Shown in pieces: positions 1 through 9,930 of a DNA stretch of 62,000 bases. Within the stretch, counting starts at the first letter, position 1, and each line of letters opens with the position of its first letter. The stretch comes from Cristatella mucedo. Taxonomy: Eukaryota > Bryozoa > Phylactolaemata > Cristatellidae. The position numbers and the translations under genes were made by a program. A model generated the notes under the pieces. The model was not told where the DNA came from and made no database searches. It saw only the letters and a list, made by a program, of their open reading frames with translations. Where the stretch lies: contig WPIO01000018.1 in assembly GCA_009760855.2 (NCBI GenBank), positions 1 through 62,000 on the forward strand. Reading direction: 5' to 3'.

Positions 1-689
1 ACCCCATGAAACTTTATATATATAAGGGATTTTAATTAAAAAAAAATAAATTTTTCCTTTTTCTTTATATATCGATTTTCGAATAAGTCCAAAAAGGGAA
101 TCATTTTATTGAATGCAGAAATTCAATAGACGAATGAATGAACAATGATGACATAACGTCAAAAAAAAAAAAAAAAAAAAAAAGTAAGTCCTTAATTACA
201 TCTAGACTTCTTCAGAAGTTAAATATAGAATTTTATTTACGGAGCTCTAGGGAAAGACAGAGAGATATGTTTTTAAAGAAGAGAAAAATTCTCTGCTATG
301 AATTTGATGATTTTCTAAATAACCTAATACCAAGTATAACAATTTAAAATAGTCCGACTTGCTTCTTAAAAACTAACAAACAAAAGATATCAGTTTAGGA
401 TGAGTCGTCTGCAAGAACAAAACGTTAACCACGACATATTCATCACTGGCTTGTACTGATCATCATAATTTGTTTACATTTAGTTAAATTGTATAAGTTC
501 TGAATTGAATACCAATTTATCATACAAGCAGTTAGTTGAAGTTGAAATTCTTTAAAAGAAAGCAATTAGAACATATATATTGGAATAAAGATCCTTGAGT
601 TTCTGGTTGTAAAGTTGATGGGAGTAAAAACGTCTTTGAGTATGAAATGTTACGGAATATGACTTATTAAGAGGCAGCGTTCATCTTTA
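1..689. other. AT-rich left edge of the viral element, no secure gene
   Basis: This stretch has the AT-rich composition of the viral part and no frame I can assign. A 69-codon plus-strand frame at 138-347 reads through a poly-A run (about 161-183) as a lysine tract, then a charged segment (LRSSRERQRDM). It could be a remnant from upstream of the polymerase, but I recognise no family. No terminal inverted repeat matching the right end near 22,027 is visible, so the element's left end is probably outside the window. Confidence 0.4.
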
Positions 690-3600
690 TTTACCACTAC
701 CAACTGGCTTAGCAAAGAAGATCGTTGTGGTATAATATAAAGAATTGACAAGAATAAAATATTGTGCTACTTATGGTGATGTACTACGATTTCTATAATC
801 CTATAACATACAACATCTCAGAGAGAGATACTTGCTGATTTGATTAGAAAGGATATTATTAACTAATTATCAAGAACTAAATGAACCATTATGTCAAAAA
901 CTTGAATGGCCACGCTCAAAAAAGTAATTGATACTGTAAAAAACTAGGGTAAAACTATTTAATGCATTAGCATAAAATGTTTATGAATATAATGACAAAT
1001 TCAATATATTATCCTTTAAAATTGTATCAAGAAAATCAGAAAATTCTAGATAGACATATTAATTCTTTATTGATTGAACTAAATCTGAAAAAAGTCATTA
1101 TGTATTAATTAAGGAATTTCAGCGGACTCTGTAGGACACCTAATAAAGGCGGATCAAATGTTTTATTGCCATAGATGTATGGATAAGTTATTTTCAGAGG
1201 AAGATTCTTTTAAAAATCATTTAACTTTTATGTAAAAGGCCTTAATTATAGTTATTCTAAATTAAAAATGCCAGGTATTGTTGAAAATTAAGAAAACGGG
1301 AAAAACAAAATACACACCACTTTTGAATTTAGCGACCATTCAAAATTAATTAAAAATCCATACGTTTGTTATGCAGATTTTGAGAGTTTGAATGTTAAAA
1401 CATGCTGATATTTGTTATGAAAGTATTGTATCTAATAATATCTAAAACCAAATTACTGCAGTAGTAAATTAACAACAGGTAAATGTAGCGATAATATGTA
1501 CTAATATGCATACAAGTTCCATGTGGTTCATGTGCAATTATTCTTGATATTAATGAAAAAAGTTCTAATAGATAATGATATAAATGGAGGACTACCATGT
1601 ATATTTTTAAACAGAGGTAATAATTGTTTGAACTACTTTTAGAATTTATAATTAATGTTTCAAATGAGTTGAAAGATAGGGTAGTAAAAACAAGCTGACA
1701 TGCACCAATTATTTTTTATTCTGACGTTCGTAAACAATTCAATGATTCAAAAGAGTTGCGTGGGTGTGTAATTGTGAATTTGATATTAATGAAAAGGTGA
1801 ATATAAAATCAAGAGATCATTGTCATTTCACTGGTAAATTTAGAGGAGCAGCACATAAGTTTTGTAATTCACTTGTTAGATTTAAAAAAAAAAACTAGTT
1901 GGAAGCTTCCCATATTTATTCATAATTTGAAAGGATATGATTCTCATTTGATTGTAAAAAGGAATGTCAACATTTAGTCTTAATTGTAAACCTGTCGCAC
2001 ATAATATGGAAAATTATATGTCAATGTCATTTGAAGATTTTGAGTTCAAGGATTCTTTTAATTTTATGAGTAATGGTTTAAGTGATATTGTTACTTCATT
2101 AAAGAAAGCGAATTCAAATTTTTGATGTTACGATTGATCTCTTTAAAAGATTATATCCAGACATTGATGTTAAAGTTCTTAAAGACATGATATCAAGAAA
2201 AGGTGTTTATCCTTATGAATATATGGACTCATTTGATAAATTCAATGAGACTAAGATTCCAGATATTAAAGCGTTCAATAGTAAACTTAGTTTTGATAAA
2301 GGTATTAGTACTGAAGACTATGAACATGCGTTAAACGTATTTAAACTATTTGGTATGAAAGATTTAGGTGATTATCATGATATTTATCTATATGCAGATG
2401 TTACACTTCTTGCTGATTGCTATGAAGCATACAGAAACAGTTTTATGGAATTGTTTAAGTTGGATCCAGCACATTACCTATCAGCACCTCATTATGCGTG
2501 GTCTTGTACTTTGTTGAATATACACAAAAACTACTATAAATCTCTATTAGGTAAAAAAAGAGGGGGATTTAGAACTATATCAAAAGTTTAAGGAATCGAT
2601 AAGAGGTGGTGTCTGTCAAGTCAGTAAAAAAGGATTTGTAAAGCTAGTGATACTAATCACATTATGTATTGGGACGCAACAAGTTTATATCCACACAGTT
2701 ATGATGTGGTGTCTACCTATTTCAGAACCTATTGAAGATGATTTAAGTAACTGGTCGCTTGAAAAAATAATGTCTTACCTGAAGATGGGTAGAACAGGAA
2801 TATTTGTCTTATGTGATTTAGAGTATCCAAATGAATTACATGATTTACATAATGATTATCCTCTTTGTCCTGAAAGTAGAGTTGTCGATAGTTCTGAGTT
2901 TTTCAAGATATCAACAAAAGTTTTCATCAGGTCCAAGTAGTGTTCCAAAGTTGATTTGTGATTTTAATAATAAAACTAATTACTTGACACATTACCGATA
3001 CTTTCAATTTGTTGTTAGTAAAGGACTGATACCAAACTAAGATGCGTAAAGTATATAAATTTAATCAAGAACCTTGGGCAAAAACCATTCATTGATATAT
3101 GTGCTGAAAAAAAAGATTGAATTTGATCGTAAAGGTGATAGTTTCAAAAGAATTTTTGTACAAAAGGTTTCATGTGTCAAATCTTTGAAAAAAACGTGTG
3201 AGAATGTTTTTGGAAAACAGAACGTGTGTTAGAATAGTGAATACTGGAACAGATAAGAAAGATTCATTTATACAATAAATTAATGAGAGATCCTAGACTA
3301 AAGAAAATTTTAGATGTTTTGATAAAACACTTGATAGTTGCCTTTGAACACTCAAAGAAAAACTACACTTTCTAAATAAACCAATGTTTATAGGTGTTGC
3401 GATTCTTGATTTATCAAAATTACAGGACCCATACAAAGATTTTATTATGACACATTGAAACCCAAGTCGGGGGGGAGTTTTAATGATAGATTAAATTTAT
3501 GAAGTAATTAAGAACTCAAAGATAACCCATAATGAATATAGTCAGTGTTTATCAACAGCAAATGATATTTATTTAAAAAAAGGTAGTACTGTTGTCTTTG

Positions 3601-3822
3601 AAGAAAACACTTGATAGAGACTTCTATAGAATGACACAAAATAAACATAATATTCTTACAAAGAAACTTAAAAAAAGAGCACTATCAGCTTTTGAGTCAA
3701 AACGCTACTGGTTAGATTGTGGTATTCATAGTTATTCTTGTGAGCATTATAGAATAAAAGAGTCTGCGGGTCATTGTAGCACGTGTAATATTAGCATAGA
3801 AATTAAAATAAGTATTAAATAA
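690..3822 (+). pseudogene. PolB: Protein-primed family B DNA polymerase, heavily decayed
   Basis: Replicative polymerase of the Polinton/adintovirus type, recognisable only in blocks scattered over the three frames. An N-terminal block near 715-830 is followed by SHYVLIKEFQR (about 1,085-1,130) and a Cys/His finger FYCHRCMDKLFSEE (about 1,160-1,200). RDHCHFTGKFRGAAH and NLKGYDSHL lie at 1,815-1,950. One intact 134-codon stretch at 2,187-2,591 contains YPYEYMDSFDKFNE and YHDIYLYADVTLLAD. The polymerase A motif YWDATSLYP is near 2,665 and DLEYPNELHDLHNDYPL near 2,815-2,865. A C-terminal piece lies at 3,592-3,822. Frameshifts (for example near 2,567, 2,710 and 2,935) and many stops separate the blocks, so no functional enzyme can be made. 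Family assignment is secure; the exact ends are not. Confidence 0.85.
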
Positions 3823-3843
3823 ATAGTTTTTATTATTATAGAA

Positions 3844-4053
3844 ATGGAAAACGAAAATCCAGAGTTTTTAGAAGTTGAAGAAGATTCTATAGATATAACT
3901 ATGACAGATACAGAATCAACATCTGATACAGACTCTGATGATCCTGATTACATACCAGAATCCGAATCCGAATCCGAATCCGAATCCGAATGTGAATCTG
4001 AATCTGCTGAAGACGACTTTACTTTTTATAGTGATGATTATGTTCTAAGGTGA
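3844..4053 (+). CDS. Small acidic protein, unknown function
   Basis: A 69-residue product dominated by Glu, Asp and Ser. Its middle is a run of Glu-Ser pairs encoded by a GAATCC-type hexamer microsatellite (about 3,958-3,992). The ATG is preceded directly by ATTATAGAA, the start motif shared by most genes of this element, which supports this start. No domain is recognisable. Such acidic proteins are often transcriptional or DNA-mimic accessory factors, but that is only a possibility. It lies between the polymerase remnant and a tandem family of small genes. Confidence 0.5.
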   Translation: MENENPEFLEVEEDSIDITMTDTESTSDTDSDDPDYIPESESESESESECESESAEDDFTFYSDDYVLR

Positions 4054-4094
4054 AGACAAAGTGAATTATAAAAAATATTTATAACTATATAGAA

Positions 4095-4374
4095 ATGGAC
4101 GTGTCAAGAATTTTAAGCTGTGGATCAATCGAGGGAAATGGCTTTAAAGATCTGTCTTCAAAAACTGAAAAAGGAAACGGATCAACGTATAGTGAAAACA
4201 TTCTCTTGAGAAAACTAATTCCAGATTTAGATAGTTCGTTGTTTAGAATTCTTATAGAAAATATGTGAAGCTTCTGACATACTATTGGAGTGTAGGAGTA
4301 AGATAATTAATATGCTTGAAGAAGCAGCAAATAAATTAAAAACACCAAAAACAAAACAAGGAGTACAAAATTAA
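4095..4374 (+). pseudogene. Small tandem-family gene, copy 1 (one frameshift)
   Basis: The start ATG follows ACTATATAGAA, the shared start motif. The first part reads MDVSRILSCGSIE and continues to a stop at about 4,266. The next frame continues with a CEASDILLECRSKIINML-like helix and a Lys-rich tail ending at 4,374, so one frameshift near 4,262 splits it. The opening, with a hydrophobic segment and one or two cysteines, recurs in the two downstream copies. Family and function are unknown to me; its length would be about 90 residues. Confidence 0.4.
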
Positions 4375-4414
4375 TTAGTTATATTAAAATAATTTTTAAG
4401 TCTTTAATATAGAA

Positions 4415-4752
4415 ATGGATTGACGAGAAAATGTTTCAAGAATTCTTTGTTGTGGTTATACTAAAAAAATCGTAGATTCACTATATCCAGATTCCTTAAG
4501 AATTTATGAACGCGTTGGTAATTTTAGGTAGTGATATTTTAAACAGATTGTTAGAGATTTGCGAGTAGAATGTGGGGTAAATAAGCAACACGGTTTATAG
4601 TCATGAATGGTGGTGACAGAAGAAAGTGCCCTTACTAGTTTAATTATAAAATTTAAAAAACTAAAAGATGAATCGCCTGGAAGTACTAGAAAAAAATGAG
4701 TACACAAATTGCAAAGAATTATTACGTATGATACTCGATATGTATGCATAAT
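4415..4752 (+). pseudogene. Small tandem-family gene, copy 2 (decayed)
   Basis: ATG after TTTAATATAGAA, as in copy 1. The following DNA (ENVSRILCCGYTKKIVDSL-like, about 4,426-4,490) resembles the start of copies 1 and 3. An early TGA and later frame changes break it. The 3' part ends in a Lys-rich segment like copy 1. No recognised domain. It appears to be a decayed paralogue from tandem duplication. Confidence 0.35.
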
Positions 4753-4962
4753 TTTTTTTTTACTTTTATGTGACTTTGAAAAAAGTATAATTGTTTAGTT
4801 ATTATCGTACCAACCAATTTTTATGATTATATTATTAAACTAAGAGACAATCAATTATCCAAATTGTTAGAATCAGTTTCGATTTTATACGAAGCAGTCT
4901 CGCGATTTAATGGCACAGTCAGAACTTAAAAGCTATAAATCTCAGGATTTAAGATCTTCTTT

Positions 4963-5270
4963 ACTGTAATATAGAAGATTTGGACGAAAAAGTATTTCAA
5001 GAAGTTCTTTGTTGTGACTATGCTTTAAGAATTGCAAAAAATGCGTTGTAGGCTTTGAATATGACACCCTTTACAGTTCCTCTAAAGTTTCTTATAAAAA
5101 CATTTTTAAACTAGGTGAACCCAACAAGTTAGTCGTTTTCTTTTAGGTATTTGCGATGAATATGATAAGTTGAAAAGAGGCAGAAAAAAATTATACCGCA
5201 GCGTTTGATAATTTTCATAGTAAGTTTGACAATATAAAAACAAAAAATGATTATTTTTCTTTTTTTATAT
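4963..5270 (+). pseudogene. Small tandem-family gene, copy 3 (start lost)
   Basis: The promoter-like TAATATAGAA is present at about 4,967-4,976, but the expected ATG reads TTG. The following LDEKVFQEVLCCDYALRIA segment matches the openings of copies 1 and 2, and a LLGICDEYDKLKRGRKKL-like tail lies near 5,140-5,200. A stop and frame changes interrupt it. With copies 1 and 2 it forms a tandem array of three degraded paralogues of unknown function. Confidence 0.35.
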
Positions 5271-5275
5271 AGGAA

Positions 5276-5529
5276 ATGCAGGCAGAAACGATGTTACTGA
5301 CCCCAACCTTGCTACTAGTGCTACTCTCCTTCTGTAAATGCAATACGTTGTTTTTCTTGTTAGGTCAAAGACAGATGAGCTGCTGTATGATCAACAAAAC
5401 AGCTTGATTTCAGATATTTCAGTTAGGACTGATAATTCTGTTAAGAAGTTTTATCTTGCAATTGAAACAAGGAATACAAATAGAACTTCCTGAAGAGTTT
5501 ATTAAGGAGACTATGGATTGGCGAATCTA
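5276..5529 (+). pseudogene. Small decayed frame after a start motif
   Basis: ATG at 5,276 follows TTTATATAGGAA. The frame gives about 43 residues with a hydrophobic leucine-rich beginning, then stops. Another frame continues as charged coding-like sequence to about 5,529, overlapping the end of the convergent fibre gene by a few bases. Probably a broken small viral gene; product unknown. Confidence 0.3.
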
Positions 5530-6495
5530 AGCATTTACTAGTCTAGCGTGTTTAACTAAACCAATTTCAATAAAATCTAAATCGTTTGGTGTTGTAAAAC
5601 CTTCATAATTAAGAATTGGATAAGTAACATCAAATGATACTATTTTTTTATCTCTTTCTTCCATTATAGCAAAGTTTGATATGGAGTTAGTTAACAATAG
5701 CATATAATCACCTTCAACAGCATAGTACTGTATATTAGACGGGAGAAAGTTCGGCGAGTAGAATTTATGATAGTAGTTCGTAGGTATAATAGTAGAATCC
5801 GTGGATTGGTTGTATATACTTATTGACACTGTTGCCGTAGTATCCTTATAGCTTATTCGATTATCATCTTTTAAAAAGTAACCATCTTCAGTTGTTTTTC
5901 CATAAATCGTATAATCACTATCATCATCAATAATATTTCTTCTATCATCGTTTATTTTATCAATATCTTTTATACTTATTCTTATCTTGCTATATAATGG
6001 CTTTTTTAAGTTAATATCAGATAGCTTTGCTAAACAAATTTCTCCAGCATTGCTAGATAGATTAATAACACTTTTAACTCCTATTCGCCCTTCTACTATC
6101 AATGAGTCAGAAACATGTCGTCCTTCTGTTTTTAAAAATGTGCTTTCAGCTCTTTCTTTTGTATAAGAGCAATCGGTGGTATTGTTAGCAATTAATCTAT
6201 CTACTTCTAGATTTCCTTCTATTACTTGAGATCCTTCTGTTCCAGTTTTCATATCAAGATACTGTTTTGTAGATGAATCGCTTCCATTAACAGGATTACT
6301 TAAATTCACATATTTTTTTGACCTAGCAGATAGATCTCCTCTTACAATGTCGTCAGAGTCATTTCTAATATAATTATTATCTGAAAACGTTTTACTTACA
6401 ACATCTAACTCACTAATATTAGAACCAATATTTGTTATTCTATTTTTACCAAGATTTAAAGTTCCGTTCATATCTAATAATCTTCTGCTAAGCAT
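5527..6495 (-). CDS. Fibre-like protein 1
   Basis: 322 residues. The N-terminal half carries shaft-type repeats of the kind NRITNIG...VSKTF and VNLSNPVNGSDSSTKQYLD, seen in phage tail fibres and in spike proteins of eukaryotic dsDNA viruses. The C-terminal half (about residues 170-322) is unlike the other fibre heads and would be the receptor-facing domain. The start lies one base after the stop of fibre 2 and has no start motif of its own. It may depend on readthrough transcription from fibre 2, or its true start may have been lost. Repeat class is clear; attachment function is inferred. Confidence 0.65.
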   Translation of the reverse strand: MLSRRLLDMNGTLNLGKNRITNIGSNISELDVVSKTFSDNNYIRNDSDDIVRGDLSARSKKYVNLSNPVNGSDSSTKQYLDMKTGTEGSQVIEGNLEVDRLIANNTTDCSYTKERAESTFLKTEGRHVSDSLIVEGRIGVKSVINLSSNAGEICLAKLSDINLKKPLYSKIRISIKDIDKINDDRRNIIDDDSDYTIYGKTTEDGYFLKDDNRISYKDTTATVSISIYNQSTDSTIIPTNYYHKFYSPNFLPSNIQYYAVEGDYMLLLTNSISNFAIMEERDKKIVSFDVTYPILNYEGFTTPNDLDFIEIGLVKHARLVNA

Positions 6496-6496
6496 T

Positions 6497-7368
6497 TTAA
6501 ACTGTTGCTATATAAACAATTATATTTAATTCTTTATCAAATAAGTTTGAACCAGATATACAACCAGACGACTGAACAAGTTTTTTATTTGCGTCTAGCA
6601 TATAACCGCCGTATAATTGATCTCGTAACGGCACTAACGTTGCTGGAAGAGGTTGTAATATTCCTTTTTTTCCAGGTGAATATTCGTAATATGTCGTAAC
6701 AACAAACAAGCCCCTAGGAATAGTGGTATCAGCTAAGGTAGGGGTCCATCTACCGCTAATTGTTATTGAATATAGATCTGTTGTTAAAGACCCATCAACC
6801 GTTGCTCTAAAACGAACCATAGCGATATTTCCATCTGATACTCTATTTAGATACTTAAGGTTTACACCGTCTGTAGGATCAACAGGTTCAGTTTCTAGAA
6901 AGATAGAGTACCCATTCATATCTAAATTTCCATTAAGAGTTCCACCCATTAGTTTAAGGAAGTTAGAGTCCATATACGATTTATTTGGAATGTCATTATC
7001 AGAAGTAGGAGGTCCTGCAACAGATACATTTCCATTTACAGTTAGTGTTCCATTAATAGTTCCACCAGTTTTTGATAGCTTAGTATCTGCATAATCTTTA
7101 GTTGCAGCATCACTAGGGTTTGCTGGATTTGCTAGTTCTACCAACTTATGATTCTTCATGTCTATATCCCCATCTGCCGTAGTTCCTCTTGATACTTTAG
7201 TAACGAAATTGGTGTCTATATACTTTCTATTTACCGCATCTGTAGAGTCAACAGGATCACCTAAATCCTTTATCAGATTTCCATTCATACTTAAACTACC
7301 TGTAAGTACATCACCACTTTTTTAATATAATCTGCTACACCAATTCCTCTTCTTTTGGGTCTAAACAT
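6497..7368 (-). CDS. Fibre-like protein 2 (frameshift near the start)
   Basis: The uninterrupted part (7,288-6,497, 263 residues) has four shaft repeats of the form MNGN-LGDPVDSTDAVN-KYID, then a distinct head ending in a beta-like NIIVYIATV. The likely real start is ATG at 7,368. It is preceded by TGTATAGAA and reads about 17 codons before the frame is lost at a six-base A run (7,318-7,323). Past that point the other frame continues with shaft-type residues. One base change in the homopolymer explains the break, so it may be a sequencing error or a true lesion. Part of a three-gene fibre cluster. Confidence 0.65.
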
Positions 7369-7370
7369 TT

Positions 7371-8234
7371 CTATACAATAGTAAAAAGAAAATCAATGTA
7401 TGTTATTCCACTTGCAACAGTAAATTTATCTATAGCATACTTACATGTTCCATCTATATTAATTATTAAAAGTAGAGTGCCAGTAACTCCGTATGGTGAT
7501 TCACTAGTTAATTCTACGTATGAATTCGTTTTATCAGTTGCGTACATAACCCCGCTAACCATTTGAAAGTTAGGTAATATCCCAGGAAAGAATGTTTTAA
7601 GGTTAGTTGTATATCCAACTATTGTTGATGTTCCTTGATCAATAATTGGTATATCTCCTGGTGTTAATTGTTGTAATTGAAATCCTGTACTTCCGTTAGC
7701 AGTGATATTCAAATCGAGCATATCGAGATAGAATACGTTTGGATAAGTATCTGAACTTGCTCCAAAATATCTAAATGCTATTTGTTTTTTATTATCTATA
7801 TATTGTTTCGTTACAGTGTCAGAGTCTTTTACATTGATAATATTCTTATTTCCCATATTCATACTAGCCGTTGCTTTACCTTGAAACACTTGCGTCATAC
7901 TTTTTAGGAGTCCATAGTTTATAACTTTATAAGGCCTTAAATCACTGTATACAGTCCCGTCGGCAGAGTTTCCAGATATACCAACAATATTCTTACAATT
8001 TAACTGTGATGACATCTTTGCATTAGTCTTTGGAAGAGATCCAGACATACTTGAAACAGTTGCTAACTCGCCCACGACATTAGTAGCCACGCTTCCTCCA
8101 AAGTTTGGACTAAGACAATAACTCAGGTTTATTGCATCACCTTCATTAAGAGGATAGCCTAAATTAGTTATTCTATTTCCATTTGCATTCAGATTCGACC
8201 ATATACGACCATTAATCTTTCTAACTTTTTCCAT
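7371..8234 (-). CDS. Fibre-like protein 3
   Basis: 287 residues, intact. Shaft motifs are ANGNRITNLGYPLNEGDAIN (about residues 17-37) and NIINVKDSDTVTKQYID (about 130-147). The C-terminal half (about 150-287) is a separate head ending in IDFLFTIV. Its TAG stop lies inside the start motif of fibre 2. Its own ATG faces the divergent membrane-protein gene across only 12 bases containing TATATA. Trimeric spike function is inferred from the repeat class. Confidence 0.7.
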   Translation of the reverse strand: MEKVRKINGRIWSNLNANGNRITNLGYPLNEGDAINLSYCLSPNFGGSVATNVVGELATVSSMSGSLPKTNAKMSSQLNCKNIVGISGNSADGTVYSDLRPYKVINYGLLKSMTQVFQGKATASMNMGNKNIINVKDSDTVTKQYIDNKKQIAFRYFGASSDTYPNVFYLDMLDLNITANGSTGFQLQQLTPGDIPIIDQGTSTIVGYTTNLKTFFPGILPNFQMVSGVMYATDKTNSYVELTSESPYGVTGTLLLIINIDGTCKYAIDKFTVASGITYIDFLFTIV

Positions 8235-8246
8235 TTACTTATATAT
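8235..8246. promoter_or_regulatory. 12-base divergent promoter gap
   Basis: Only 12 bases separate the ATG of fibre 3 (minus) from that of the membrane-active protein (plus). They contain a TATATA run reading as a TATA element on both strands, immediately next to both start codons. Very short or absent 5' leaders are implied for both genes. Confidence 0.5.
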
Positions 8247-9344
8247 ATGAAGAATAAAAAAGGTAAAGGAGTTGAGAGTATAAAAGAAGGAGTTGATACA
8301 ACTAAAGAAGTTGTGTCTGGTATTACAACAGCGACAGAAGTAGGTTCGAAAGCTGTTATAAAAATAGTTCCTAAAGTTGCCATGAAGCTATCCTTACAAG
8401 CCTCAAACAAAATCGCAAAGATCGTTCCAAAAGTCTTACAATCCTTTAAAGTTATTGGAACAGCTACTAAAGCTCTTGGAGGATTTCTATCAGGAGTAAC
8501 TGGAATAGTAGATCTTGGTTTGTTTATAAAAGAAATTGTTGATGATATATCTTCAGGTAAGTATGGTCAAGTTTTCTGGAAAACGATGTCAGATAAAAAA
8601 GAAGGACTCTCGAAGATGGTTGCAAGTTTAGAAGTAGGTTTTTACATTAATGAAATATTATTAGAAGCTGAAAAATCAAATAGCGATTGGTATCAAAACC
8701 CTAGTAAGTTTTTATCTGAAACATTTGGAGAAGAAGTTTCTTGGGATGGAACACAACTTGATCAAATAGCTTGGAAGAAGAACTTTCTTGAAATGAGAGG
8801 AGGATTTCTACCTGCTATTCCAGCTATAATTGCTAGCATAGCAAGTGTAATAGGAACAGTTGGTTTAACTGTTTCAATAGCTTTAGCAGTTGCAGGACTG
8901 ATAAAAAAGATAGTTGATGAAGCAATGTTTACTGCTAGAGCACCTAAAATGAATACGCATGAAGAAAGGATGAGTGCTTTGACACTACAAAAAGAAAGAT
9001 TAAATAATGAAATTGTAGATCTGAAAAACATGATAGAATTACTTGAAAAAGGTGTTGATATAGATCTAAGTGATAAAGTACAGAATTCAGAAGTCAATAG
9101 ATTAACTTATCTTAATAAGGGAAGAGAGCTTGTAGAGAAAGGAGGCGTTAGTTATAGCGAAGATTTAAAAAGAGACATAAAAAAAGTAGAAGCTTCTACT
9201 GTTGGTGGTCGTAAAACTTGTGACTATAAAGCTGAGAGTGCAATGTTATTGAGTAATCTTTTTGCGAGAGGTGCGAGTCAAGAAGAAATGTATAACGAAA
9301 TGATTAAACTTCGAGACGAACTAAAAAGAAGATGTAAGAACTAA
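8247..9344 (+). CDS. Membrane-active virion protein candidate with adenain-type cleavage site
   Basis: 365 residues, intact. The first half is basic and amphipathic. At residues 183-187 the sequence MRGG|F fits the adenovirus protease consensus (M/I/L)xGG-x. Directly after it a Gly/Ala/Ile-rich hydrophobic stretch runs to about residue 220, followed by a charged coiled-coil-like C terminus ending in KRRCKN. This layout recalls adenovirus minor capsid proteins such as pVI, which release a membrane-lytic segment after cleavage, but I see no alignable homology. The matching protease gene is present at 21.5 kb. The 3' end overlaps the convergent HNH gene by four bases. Role in membrane penetration is inferred. 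Confidence 0.6.
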   Translation: MKNKKGKGVESIKEGVDTTKEVVSGITTATEVGSKAVIKIVPKVAMKLSLQASNKIAKIVPKVLQSFKVIGTATKALGGFLSGVTGIVDLGLFIKEIVDDISSGKYGQVFWKTMSDKKEGLSKMVASLEVGFYINEILLEAEKSNSDWYQNPSKFLSETFGEEVSWDGTQLDQIAWKKNFLEMRGGFLPAIPAIIASIASVIGTVGLTVSIALAVAGLIKKIVDEAMFTARAPKMNTHEERMSALTLQKERLNNEIVDLKNMIELLEKGVDIDLSDKVQNSEVNRLTYLNKGRELVEKGGVSYSEDLKRDIKKVEASTVGGRKTCDYKAESAMLLSNLFARGASQEEMYNEMIKLRDELKRRCKN

Positions 9345-9898
9345 TAGTCAGTGTAACGAACTATTTTATTATCTTCTGTTAAACTGTAAGTAAAATTAAG
9401 TTTTGCGAATTGGAGATGAAGACGAATAGCTTCGAAATCTCTCACTCTTGCAGCTTCTTCTGGATCATCGAAAAGGCCTAGGTGATACTGTTGTTTGTCT
9501 ATTTGTATTTGTGCACTCCACTTATTCGATTTTTTACGCCAGCAAACACCCGTAAAACCAGAAGTGTTATTTCTTAGTTTTCCTATATTTCTTTGATTTT
9601 CTGATCGAGTTGCTTCACGTAAATTCTCGAAACGATTATTTAGTTTATCATTATCGACGTGATCAATTTCTTGTAAAGGCATTTTTCCAGTCATTATCAA
9701 TCACACCAATCTATGAGAATAGTATATCTTTCCGTCAATGGTTATTCTTCTATAACCATCATTCACTGTACCTGCCTCATCTCCTATTCTCATACAACCA
9801 CGCGTTGCATTCCATGTAAATTTGCCTGTTAAAGCATTATAACTCAAAAGTTCCATTACTCTTTCTCTCAAAGTAGGAAATTCATCCATTTTATACAT
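9341..9898 (-). CDS. HNH endonuclease with AP2-like DNA-binding domain, split by one TGA
   Basis: The two halves are in the same frame: 65 codons from 9,898, a TGA at 9,701-9,703, then 119 codons. The first half has YYSHRLV just before the stop, where this family almost always has HRLVW, so the TGA replaces the conserved tryptophan. The second half has EIDHVDNDKLNNRFENLR (HNH core), TRSENQRN, and an AP2-like NTSGFTGVCWRKKSNKW segment. ATG at 9,889, preceded by TGTATAAA, is an alternative start. Such genes are self-spreading homing-type nucleases in phages and large DNA viruses. Broken as read. Confidence 0.8.
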
Positions 9899-9930
9899 GG
9901 TTTTAAAAATGTTTAATATAGTTATAGGGA
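9899..9930. promoter_or_regulatory. Divergent promoter between HNH and PLA2 genes
   Basis: A 32-base AT-rich gap. On the plus strand AATATAGTTATAGGGA runs straight into the ATG of the phospholipase gene, giving two overlapping copies of the TATAG-purine start motif. On the minus strand a TATAAA element lies just inside the HNH frame. Confidence 0.45.
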
